Assembly (NCBI GenBank): GCA_023402505.1
Contig: JAEYGD010000540.1
Coordinates: forward strand, 1 to 17,219
Length of the DNA stretch: 17,219 nt
Source of the DNA: Actinomycetes bacterium
GTDB lineage: Bacteria; Actinomycetota; Actinomycetes; Mycobacteriales; Micromonosporaceae
Reading direction: 5' to 3'
Shown here: positions 1-5,303 of the stretch, piece after piece
Layout: every line of letters starts with the position of its first letter
Position numbering within the stretch: the stretch's first letter is position 1
Made by a program: the position numbers and the translations under genes
The notes under the pieces: model-generated
Seen by the model: the letters and a program-made list of their open reading frames with translations, nothing else
Told to the model about the DNA's origin: nothing
Databases searched by the model: none

Positions 1-293
1 AGAAGGTCAAGGCCCTGATCGAGCAGGAGGGCCGCGACGACCTGCGGCTCCGGGTCGCCGTGCAGCCGGGTGGCTGCTCCGGCCTGCGGTACCAGCTCTT
101 CTTCGACGAGCGGTCGCTCGACGGTGACGTCGTCACCGACTTCGGCGGTGTCGAGGTCGTCGTCGACCGGATGCGCGCCCCCTACCTGGCCGGCGCCACC
201 ATCGACTTAGCCGACCGGATCGACGCCCAGGGCTTCACGATCGACAACCCGAACGCGGGCAGCTCGTGCGCCTGCGGCGACTCCTTCAGCTGA
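1..293 (+). CDS. erpA: ErpA/IscA-type iron-sulfur cluster insertion protein (5' end missing)
   Basis: This is the C-terminal 96 codons of an A-type Fe-S carrier (HesB/IscA/ErpA family), which receives a nascent cluster and passes it to apo-enzymes in the cytoplasm. The open frame runs from the left edge (first full codon at 3) to a TGA at 291-293. The three family cysteines are visible: one in GGCSGLRY and two in the C-terminal SCACGDSF. About 20 residues are probably missing, judging from the usual length of 110-120. In M. tuberculosis the homologue Rv2204c lies close to the adenosine kinase and ctaC genes, as here, which supports the call. A strong hairpin follows directly, so this transcript probably ends before the kinase gene. 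Confidence 0.93.
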   Translation, partial: KVKALIEQEGRDDLRLRVAVQPGGCSGLRYQLFFDERSLDGDVVTDFGGVEVVVDRMRAPYLAGATIDLADRIDAQGFTIDNPNAGSSCACGDSFS

Positions 294-306
294 GCCTTTC
301 CGACCG

Positions 307-343
307 CGGGGCCGCCTCCCTCCTCGACGAGGGAGCGGCCCCG
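307..343 (+). terminator. GC-rich terminator hairpin after erpA
   Basis: Positions 307-322 pair with 329-343 with a single bulged C, leaving a 6-nt loop at 323-328. It lies 13 nt after the erpA stop. No T-run follows, which is usual for high-GC actinobacterial terminators. Confidence 0.7.
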
Positions 344-350
344 TCGTCGT

Positions 351-389
351 GTCCGGCGGCGGGTGTACGGCAGGTGGCCGCCGCCGGAC
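351..389 (+). repeat. 12-bp inverted repeat in the leader before the kinase gene
   Basis: Positions 351-362 are the perfect reverse complement of 378-389, around a 15-nt loop. It starts only 7 nt after the erpA hairpin. It could be a second terminator element or an operator for the downstream kinase gene; nothing in the sequence decides between these. Confidence 0.55.
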
Positions 390-419
390 CGAGCGGTCAC
401 CCGCCGGTGAACCGACCGG

Positions 420-425
420 TAGGCT
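420..425 (+). promoter_or_regulatory. possible -10 element (TAGGCT) for adoK
   Basis: TAGGCT fits the actinobacterial TAnnnT -10 pattern and lies 34 nt before the ATG, downstream of the erpA terminator, where a promoter is expected. No convincing -35 hexamer is visible. Confidence 0.3.
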
Positions 426-459
426 GACCGGCGCCCCGCTCCCGACCCCGAGGGTTGAC

Positions 460-1437
460 ATGAAGATCGCCGTGACCGGTTCGATCGCGACCGACCACCT
501 GATGAGCTTCCCCGGCCGGTTCGCCGACCAGTTCATCGCCGACCAGTTGCACAAGGTGTCGCTCTCCTTCCTGGTCGACGACCTCGTGCTGCGCCGGGGC
601 GGGGTGGCCGCCAACATCGCCTTCGGCATGGGTCAGCTCGGCCTGCGGCCGGTGCTGGTCGGCGCGGTGGGCGCCGACTTCGCCGACTACCGCTCCTGGC
701 TGGAGCGGCACGGCGTGGACTGCGACTCGGTGCACGTCAGCGAGGTGGCGCACACCGCCCGTTTCGTCTGCACCACCGACACCGACATGTGCCAGATCGC
801 CTCCTTCTACGCCGGCGCGATGAGCGAGGCCCGCAACATCGAGCTGGCGCCGGTCGCCAACCGCGTGGACGGCCTGGACCTGGTGCTGGTCGGCGCGAAC
901 GACCCCGAGGCGATGCTGCGGCACTCCGCCGAGTGCCGGGAGCGGGGGTACGCCTTCGCGGCCGACCCGTCCCAGCAGCTCGCCCGGATGCCCGGCGAGG
1001 ACGTGGTCGCGCTGATCGACGGCGCCGACTACCTGATGACCAACGACTACGAGAAGTCGCTGCTGCAGAGCAAGGCCGGTCTCAGCGACGCGCAGCTGCT
1101 CGACCTGGTCAAGGTGCGGGTCACCACGCTGGGCAAGCAGGGTGTGGAGATCGCCGGACGCGACCTCGACCCGATCCACGTGCCGATCGCCCGGGAGATC
1201 CGCGCAGTCGACCCGACCGGGGTGGGCGACGGCTTCCGGGCCGGCTTCTTCACCGCGTTGTCCTGGGGCCTCGGGCTCGAGCGGGCCGCCCAGGTCGGCT
1301 CGCTGCTCGCCACGCTGGTGCTGGAGACCGTCGGCACCCAGGAGTACCAGGTCCGCCGCGACCTCTTCGTCAAGCGCCTCGCCGAGTCCTACGGCGACGA
1401 AGCCGCCGAAGAAATCCGCCCCCACCTCCTCCCCTAA
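460..1437 (+). CDS. adoK: PfkB-family adenosine kinase-type sugar kinase
   Basis: A 325-residue cytoplasmic kinase of the PfkB/ribokinase family. Seen: the N-terminal substrate motif RRGGVAANIAFG (about 46-56) and the C-terminal anion-hole/catalytic motif DPTGVGDGFRAGF (251-263), in which Asp257 is the expected base. Length and placement match M. tuberculosis Rv2202c (AdoK/CbhK, 324 residues), which phosphorylates adenosine to AMP; the Asp257 numbering also agrees with that enzyme from memory. The start is the ATG at 460, preceded by GAGGG at 451-455 (about 5 nt away); the frame stays open further upstream but that part is low-complexity leader. PfkB specificity is hard to read from sequence, so adenosine as substrate rests on synteny and length. 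The gene appears monocistronic between two hairpins. Confidence 0.88.
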   Translation: MKIAVTGSIATDHLMSFPGRFADQFIADQLHKVSLSFLVDDLVLRRGGVAANIAFGMGQLGLRPVLVGAVGADFADYRSWLERHGVDCDSVHVSEVAHTARFVCTTDTDMCQIASFYAGAMSEARNIELAPVANRVDGLDLVLVGANDPEAMLRHSAECRERGYAFAADPSQQLARMPGEDVVALIDGADYLMTNDYEKSLLQSKAGLSDAQLLDLVKVRVTTLGKQGVEIAGRDLDPIHVPIAREIRAVDPTGVGDGFRAGFFTALSWGLGLERAAQVGSLLATLVLETVGTQEYQVRRDLFVKRLAESYGDEAAEEIRPHLLP

Positions 1438-1459
1438 CCCACCCCCCACCCCCACCGGG

Positions 1460-1525
1460 GCCCTCTTACAGAGAAAGAGGGCTTATTCGCGCGGAAATAG
1501 CCACTCTTTCCGTGAAAGTGCCCCC
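1460..1525. terminator. multi-hairpin region between convergent genes
   Basis: A perfect 8-bp stem (1460-1467 with 1475-1482, 7-nt loop) is followed by two weaker dyads: roughly 1481-1487 with 1496-1502, and a CTTTC/GAAAG stem in about 1508-1520. It lies between the stop codons of adoK (+) and the TusA-like gene (-), so it probably terminates both transcripts. It is visibly richer in A/T than its flanks. Confidence 0.6.
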
Positions 1526-1573
1526 GGGGGAGCCGGAGGGGGGCCGGGCGGGGGGCGGGTGGGGCGGGCGGGG

Positions 1574-1807
1574 TTAGTGGTGGCGGCGGATGTCGTAGGC
1601 GGGGCCGTCGGGGCCGTCGAGGCGGCCGACGAACTCCTGGCCGCGCATGCGGCACCAGGCCGGGATGTCCACGGCCGCCGCCGGGTCGTCGGCGAGCACC
1701 CGGACCACCGTGCCGACCGGCAGCTCGGGCAGGCGCCGGGCCACCGCGATCACCGGCAGTGGGCAGCGTTGGCCCCGGCAGTCCAGCACTTCCTGTGGCA
1801 GCGTCAC
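1574..1807 (-). CDS. TusA-family sulfur-carrier protein
   Basis: A 77-residue protein with the TusA/SirA signature near the N-terminus (LDCRGQRCPLPVI, residues 8-20). The Cys of the CPxP motif (Cys15) is the residue that carries persulfide sulfur in this family. The rest has the expected two-layer alpha/beta pattern and length. The start is a GTG at 1807-1805 whose last bases overlap the TGA of the upstream cysteine desulfurase (GTGA, 4 nt), so translation is probably coupled. Such coupling suggests this protein receives sulfur directly from that desulfurase. The final acceptor (tRNA thiolation, molybdopterin or another pathway) cannot be told from this window. The frame extends further upstream, but that part lies inside the desulfurase gene and shows no family features. 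Confidence 0.88.
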   Translation of the reverse strand: MTLPQEVLDCRGQRCPLPVIAVARRLPELPVGTVVRVLADDPAAAVDIPAWCRMRGQEFVGRLDGPDGPAYDIRRHH

Positions 1808-2955
1808 AGCCCCACCACCCCCGCCTCGGCACGCAGCCCCGCCACGATCCCCGGCAACTCGGCCAGGAACCGCTCCACGTCCGCCTCGGTCGTCTCCCGG
1901 TGCAGCGAGACCCGGACGTTGCCGTGCGACAGCACCCCCATCGCCTCCAGCACGTGCGACGGGCGAAGCGTCGACGACGTGCACGACGAGCCGGACGAGA
2001 CGGCGAAGCCCCGCCGGTCCAGCGCGTGCAGCAACGCCTCGCCGTCCACGTACAGACAGGAGAAGGTCACCAGGTGGGGGAGTCGGTGATCCGGGTCACC
2101 GACCACCTCGACGTCCGGTACGTCCGCCGCCACCCGCGCCCGGATCCGGTCCACCAGCGGCGCGAGCCGGGCCGCCTCCGCGGCCGCGTCGGCCGCCGCC
2201 GCCCGCAGGCTCGCCGCCGCCGCCACCACCGCGGGCAGGTTCACCACCCCGGGGGTACGGCCCGACTCCCGGTCGTCCGCCGGCCACGGGGACTCCCAGC
2301 GGGTGCCCTTGCGTACGACCAGCAGCCCGACACCGGGCGGCCCGCCCCACTTGTGGGCGCTCGCGCTCAGCACCGACCAGCCCGCCGGCAGCGGGGCGTG
2401 GCCCACCACCTGGGCCGCGTCGACGTAGAGCGGCACGCCGGCCCGGGCGCACGCGGCGGCCGCCTCGGCGACCGGCTGCACCGTGCCGACCTCGTGGCTC
2501 GCGGCGATCAGCGCAGCGAGCGCCACCCCCGGTGCGCCGGCCGCCGTCGACCAGGCGTCGAGGTCGAGCCGGCCGAGCCGGTCCACCGGAACGGACGTCG
2601 CCGAACCACCGCCGGCCACGTGTTTCTCGGCCGCGTGCAGCACCGCCGAGTGCTCGATCGCCGAGTGCACCAGGCCGGATCCGGCCCGGCGGCGTCCGGC
2701 GAGCCCGCCGAGGACGGCCGAGTGCGCGGCGGCCGTACCGCTGGGGGTGAAGGAGAGTTCGTCCGGCCGGACGCCGAGCGTCGCCGCGGCGGCCTCCCGC
2801 GCGGCGTCCAGCAGTTGGCGTGCCCGCCGGGCCTGCGTGTACAGCCGCCCGGGGTCGGCCCAGCCGTCGTCCAGCGCGGCCAGCAGCGCCTGCCGGGCGA
2901 CCGGGTGCGGCGGCGCGGCGGACGCCGCGTCCAGGTAGACGGGGGCCGCGCTCAC
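1804..2955 (-). CDS. cysteine desulfurase (NifS/IscS-like, class V aminotransferase fold)
   Basis: A 383-residue PLP enzyme that removes sulfur from cysteine as enzyme-bound persulfide, giving alanine. Seen in order: N-terminal VYLDAASAAPP (6-16); the cofactor-stacking SHEVGTVQP (153-161); VDAAQ with the PLP-binding Asp (178-182); SASAHKWGGPPG with Lys202 as Schiff-base lysine (198-209); and the catalytic cysteine loop SSGSSCTSS (320-328, Cys325) followed by RPSHVL. The start is the GTG at 2955-2953, preceded by AAAGG about 7 nt upstream. The frame stays open further upstream only because the leader is a 59-bp repeat, and the extension is repeat-encoded. The gene ends in a 4-nt overlap with the TusA-like gene. 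It could be a general Fe-S desulfurase or one dedicated to tRNA or cofactor thiolation; the TusA partner favours sulfur relay. Confidence 0.93.
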   Translation of the reverse strand: MSAAPVYLDAASAAPPHPVARQALLAALDDGWADPGRLYTQARRARQLLDAAREAAAATLGVRPDELSFTPSGTAAAHSAVLGGLAGRRRAGSGLVHSAIEHSAVLHAAEKHVAGGGSATSVPVDRLGRLDLDAWSTAAGAPGVALAALIAASHEVGTVQPVAEAAAACARAGVPLYVDAAQVVGHAPLPAGWSVLSASAHKWGGPPGVGLLVVRKGTRWESPWPADDRESGRTPGVVNLPAVVAAAASLRAAAADAAAEAARLAPLVDRIRARVAADVPDVEVVGDPDHRLPHLVTFSCLYVDGEALLHALDRRGFAVSSGSSCTSSTLRPSHVLEAMGVLSHGNVRVSLHRETTEADVERFLAELPGIVAGLRAEAGVVGL

Positions 2956-3077
2956 GGTGCTGCCTTTGTTCGCGGCTGCGGGGCTCGCAGGCCCGGCTCG
3001 CTCCTCGCGCTCACGGTGCCGCCTTTGTTCGCGGCTGCGGGGCTCGCAGGCCCGGCTCACTCCTCGCGCTCACGGTG
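2950..3077. repeat. 59-bp tandem direct repeat (2 full copies plus 10 bp)
   Basis: Copy 1 is 2950-3008 and copy 2 is 3009-3067; they differ at only two positions (T/C near 2961/3020 and G/A near 3000/3059). A third copy is cut off after 10 bp (3068-3077). Each copy, read on the minus strand, carries an AAAGG ribosome-binding sequence and a GTGAGC start, so the duplication includes the translation start of the cysteine desulfurase. The same kind of sequence is, from memory, dispersed at gene starts in Micromonospora genomes; this needs a search to confirm. Confidence 0.9.
2952..3073 (-). other. two chained 20-codon micro-ORFs upstream of the cysteine desulfurase
   Basis: On the minus strand each repeat unit can be read as a GTG-started ORF of 20 codons plus stop: 3073-3011 and 3014-2952. 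Both give the same peptide, ending SEPGLRAPQPRTKAAP. Each TGA overlaps the next GTG by 4 nt (GTGA), first into the second micro-ORF and then into the desulfurase start. The second has an AAAGG site; the first has only weak G-rich sequence upstream. Whether they are translated is unknown. They may simply follow from the repeat period of 59 nt. Confidence 0.35.
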
Positions 3078-3110
3078 GCCCACGCTATCGCGTCGGCGTG
3101 GTGGCGATCT

Positions 3111-3122
3111 CCCCGATCGGGG
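3111..3122. promoter_or_regulatory. 12-bp perfect palindrome upstream of ctaC
   Basis: CCCCGATCGGGG is a perfect palindrome, 42 nt before the putative ctaC -10 box. A 13-nt stretch covering it (CTCCCCGATCGGG) recurs in the ctaG/ctaE intergenic region at 7879-7891, which suggests a shared operator. Confidence 0.4.
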
Positions 3123-3140
3123 CGGACAGCCACCCCAAGA

Positions 3141-3169
3141 CTGCCCAGCCTGTCATGGTCGAGTAATCT
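3141..3169 (+). promoter_or_regulatory. putative promoter for ctaC-ctaF
   Basis: TAATCT at 3164-3169 is a good TAnnnT -10 box, and CTGCCC at 3141-3146 is a weak -35 with a 17-bp spacer. The implied leader is about 95 nt. The stretch 3078-3269 holds no gene, only this promoter and the palindrome. Confidence 0.4.
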
Positions 3170-3269
3170 GCGACCGTCGGTGACGCCTTTGCCGCCGGTG
3201 CTGTCGCTCCGCCCACGGGGTGGGGCGGTGGAGGACACACACCGCGGCGCGCTAGGGAGGCAGGACCAG

Positions 3270-4229
3270 GTGGTCGCAAGGAGTTCGGAGGTACGGCCGT
3301 CGGCCGTGCGGCGCAGCGCTAACCCGGGGGCCGGTGGGCGCCGGGGGCGGGTTGCCGGTCGGGTCGCCGGGCTCGGTCTCGGCGGAGCGGCGCTGCTGCT
3401 CCTGCTCACGGGGTGCGACGTCGATGACGCGTTCAGCTTCGGTTGGCCGCAGGGCGGCATCACGCCCGAGGCGCACCGGATGTACGACCTGTGGATCGCG
3501 TCGTGCATCGCCGCTCTCGCGGTGGGTGTGTTCGTGTGGGGTCTGATCTTCTGGTGCGTGGTGCGCTACCGGAAGCGGGGCAACGAACTGCCGGTGCAGA
3601 CCCGCTACAACATGCCGATGGAGTTCCTCTACACCATCGCGCCGATCCTGATCGTCTCCGTGCTCTTCTACTACACGGCGGTCGTGCAGACGGACGTGGT
3701 GAAGACGACGAAGAACCCCGACGTCACCGTCGAGGTCGTCGCCTTCAAGTGGAACTGGCAGTTCAACTACCGCGACGGGCAGGGCCCGGAGGCCGACACG
3801 GTCGCCTCGGTGCTCGGCACCAGCGAGGTCATCCCGATCCTCGTGCTCCCGACCGACCGGTCCATCCGCTTCGAGGAGACCAGCCGCGACGTCGTGCACT
3901 CCTTCTGGGTGCCGGAGATGCTGTTCAAGCGGGACGTCTTCCCGGGCAAGATCCGCAACGTCTTCGAGATCTCCAAGTTCGAGTCCGAGGGCGCGTACGT
4001 GGGCCGCTGCGCCGAGCTGTGCGGCAGCTACCACGCCTTCATGAACTTCGAGCTGCGGGTCGTCACGCCGGAGAAGTACGACCGGTTCCTCGCCGCCAAG
4101 CGTGAGGGCCGCTCGACGCAGGAGGCGCTGACCGCCATCGGCGAGGACCCGTTCGCGAAGACGACGCGTCCGTTCGAGACGCGGCGCACCGAGGCGAACT
4201 TCAACCCGTCCGCCGGCGCGGGCAACTGA
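3270..4229 (+). CDS. ctaC: cytochrome c oxidase (aa3) subunit II, lipoprotein
   Basis: A 319-residue subunit II, which takes electrons from cytochrome c (here the diheme QcrC) through its CuA centre and passes them to subunit I. Seen: an N-terminal signal with lipobox LTGC (Cys49), two membrane helices (about 74-98 and 116-139), the aromatic WNWQF (161-165) and a full CuA site: His210, Cys247, Glu249, Cys251, His255 and Met258 in CAELCGSYHAFM. The start is the GTG at 3270, with GGAGG at 3256-3260 and a 9-nt spacer; the frame is open further upstream but contains the repeats and promoter. A C-terminal tail of about 50 residues follows the CuA domain. ctaF starts 11 nt downstream, so the two form an operon, without ctaD between them. 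Confidence 0.97.
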   Translation: MVARSSEVRPSAVRRSANPGAGGRRGRVAGRVAGLGLGGAALLLLLTGCDVDDAFSFGWPQGGITPEAHRMYDLWIASCIAALAVGVFVWGLIFWCVVRYRKRGNELPVQTRYNMPMEFLYTIAPILIVSVLFYYTAVVQTDVVKTTKNPDVTVEVVAFKWNWQFNYRDGQGPEADTVASVLGTSEVIPILVLPTDRSIRFEETSRDVVHSFWVPEMLFKRDVFPGKIRNVFEISKFESEGAYVGRCAELCGSYHAFMNFELRVVTPEKYDRFLAAKREGRSTQEALTAIGEDPFAKTTRPFETRRTEANFNPSAGAGN

Positions 4230-4240
4230 GGGGGGCACAC

Positions 4241-4666
4241 ATGAAGACCGAGTGGCGCATCTTCCTCGCCATCGCCGGGTTCCTGCTCTTCGCCACGGTC
4301 CTCTACGGCGCCTGGACCTTCGGTGACGCGGGTGGTGTCGAGTGGGTCGGCACGGTGGCCCTGCTGCTGAGCTTCCTGCTCTGCGCGATGTGTGGTGGCT
4401 TCTTCTGGTTCGTGTCGCGCCGGATCGACCTGCGGCCGGAGGACCGGCCGGACGCCGAGATCGCCGACGGCGCGGGTGAGGTCGGCTTCTTCAGCCCGGG
4501 CAGCTACTGGCCGTTCGGCATCGCGTTGTCGGCCGCCATCGCCGGCTTCGGCCTGGTGTTCTGGCAGTTCTGGCTGCTGGGCCTGGGCGCGGTGGCGGTC
4601 ATCTTCACCGCCTGCGGCCTGCTTTTCGAGTACTACACCGGCACCCGGCGCACCGCCGAGCACTGA
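4241..4666 (+). CDS. ctaF: cytochrome c oxidase subunit IV (actinobacterial CtaF)
   Basis: A 141-residue membrane protein with four hydrophobic helices (about 7-26, 36-59, 91-110 and 112-131) and a cytoplasmic-type acidic loop after the second. This pattern, the length and the position directly after ctaC fit the actinobacterial subunit IV of the aa3 oxidase, a small structural subunit without redox centres. The start ATG at 4241 lies 11 nt after the ctaC stop, with a GAGGGGGG stretch as ribosome-binding site that overlaps the ctaC stop region. A perfect 14-bp terminator stem follows, so the ctaC-ctaF operon ends here. Confidence 0.92.
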   Translation: MKTEWRIFLAIAGFLLFATVLYGAWTFGDAGGVEWVGTVALLLSFLLCAMCGGFFWFVSRRIDLRPEDRPDAEIADGAGEVGFFSPGSYWPFGIALSAAIAGFGLVFWQFWLLGLGAVAVIFTACGLLFEYYTGTRRTAEH

Positions 4667-4686
4667 GCCGGCACGGAACTGGCACC

Positions 4687-4720
4687 GAAGCCCGCCTCCC
4701 GGTTCGGGGAGGCGGGCTTC
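4687..4720. terminator. perfect 14-bp terminator stem after ctaF
   Basis: Positions 4687-4700 pair without mismatch to 4707-4720 around a 6-nt GGTTCG loop. It is symmetrical and lies between the ends of ctaF (+) and the zinc-ribbon gene (-), so it can serve both. Confidence 0.88.
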
Positions 4721-4732
4721 GTCGTGTGCCGG

Positions 4733-4942
4733 TCAGGCGGCGCGGCGCTGGACGGTGGGCTGCCGGCGGCGGACGGTCGTCAGGCGCGGGGCGTGGAAGG
4801 CGAAGGTGGCGATGAGCACCGCCGCGCCGCAGCCGGTGCACACCAGCTCGGGGCAGTCGGCGTCGTGGCCGTCGACGCAGGGCGGCGCTTCGAACGGCCG
4901 CACGCCCTGGCAGACGTCGCAGTGCAGGTCGCGGGTCGACAC
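4733..4942 (-). CDS. small zinc-ribbon-like protein of unknown function
   Basis: A 69-residue protein not assigned to a named family. Two CxxC knuckles are visible, CDVC (8-11) and CTGC (35-38), with two further cysteines at 22 and 30, so it probably binds zinc as a ribbon or rubredoxin-like knuckle. The C-terminal third is basic (several Arg in about 53-67). The start is the GTG at 4942-4940, preceded on the minus strand by GAGAGGAG with a 6-nt spacer; upstream in-frame codons lie in a non-coding repeat region. It is the last gene of the minus-strand group after trpD but is separated from it by 330 nt that hold a dyad and repeats, so it probably has its own promoter. Confidence 0.7.
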   Translation of the reverse strand: MSTRDLHCDVCQGVRPFEAPPCVDGHDADCPELVCTGCGAAVLIATFAFHAPRLTTVRRRQPTVQRRAA

Positions 4943-4987
4943 GGGCGGCTCCTCTCGCTGCGGCTCCGTCGGGGCGACGGGGCGGAG

Positions 4988-5005
4988 AACTACTCGGCTG
5001 TAGTT
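4988..5005. promoter_or_regulatory. perfect 6-6-6 dyad, possible operator of the zinc-ribbon gene
   Basis: AACTAC, a 6-nt spacer and GTAGTT form a perfect dyad 46-63 nt upstream of the zinc-ribbon GTG, where a promoter is expected on the minus strand. It is an A/T-rich island in GC-rich surroundings. No regulator family could be assigned with confidence. Confidence 0.45.
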
Positions 5006-5115
5006 TTCCACGCCGGTCCGACACTCTTCCGCGCGCCACCCGCCGCCGTGGCGACCGCCGCAAGGACCGAGGCGACCCCTTGCCGGACCCGCCGGCGGAC
5101 ACGGCCAGGTCAGGT

Positions 5116-5303
5116 CACCGGCCGGGCGGAGCGGGCGACCGGCCGGGTCAGGCGACCGGCCTGGGCAGGTCACCTGCCAGGTCGGGCCACCGGCCGGGCG
5201 GAGCGGGCGACCGGCCGGGTCAGGGTCACCGGCCGGCGGCAGGTCACCGGTCGGGTCAGGTCACCGGCCGGGTCAGGCCACCGGGCGGGAGGAGCGGGCG
5301 ACC
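5116..5303. repeat. degenerate repeats downstream of and overlapping the trpD 3' end
   Basis: A 37-bp stretch at 5116-5152 recurs exactly at 5188-5224 (72-bp offset). A third, partial copy (25 bp, 2 mismatches) at 5279-5303 is the 3' end of the trpD coding sequence itself. Shorter GGTCACCGG/GGTCAGG units fill the gaps to 5275. The stretch 5006-5115 further left shows nothing recognisable. Confidence 0.8.

Noticed and set aside
397..1455. Long minus-strand open frame opposite adoK
   Set aside because: It mirrors the codons of a kinase with intact motifs; its composition is artificial and there is no start signal.
3078..3269. Riboswitch or structured RNA leader before ctaC
   Set aside because: Beyond the palindrome and a promoter-like box, no known riboswitch core or set of stems could be recognised.
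5100..5290. Possible CRISPR array or protein-coding repeat
   Set aside because: Repeats are GC-only, differ in length and spacing, lack unique spacers and no cas gene is near; they match the trpD end instead.
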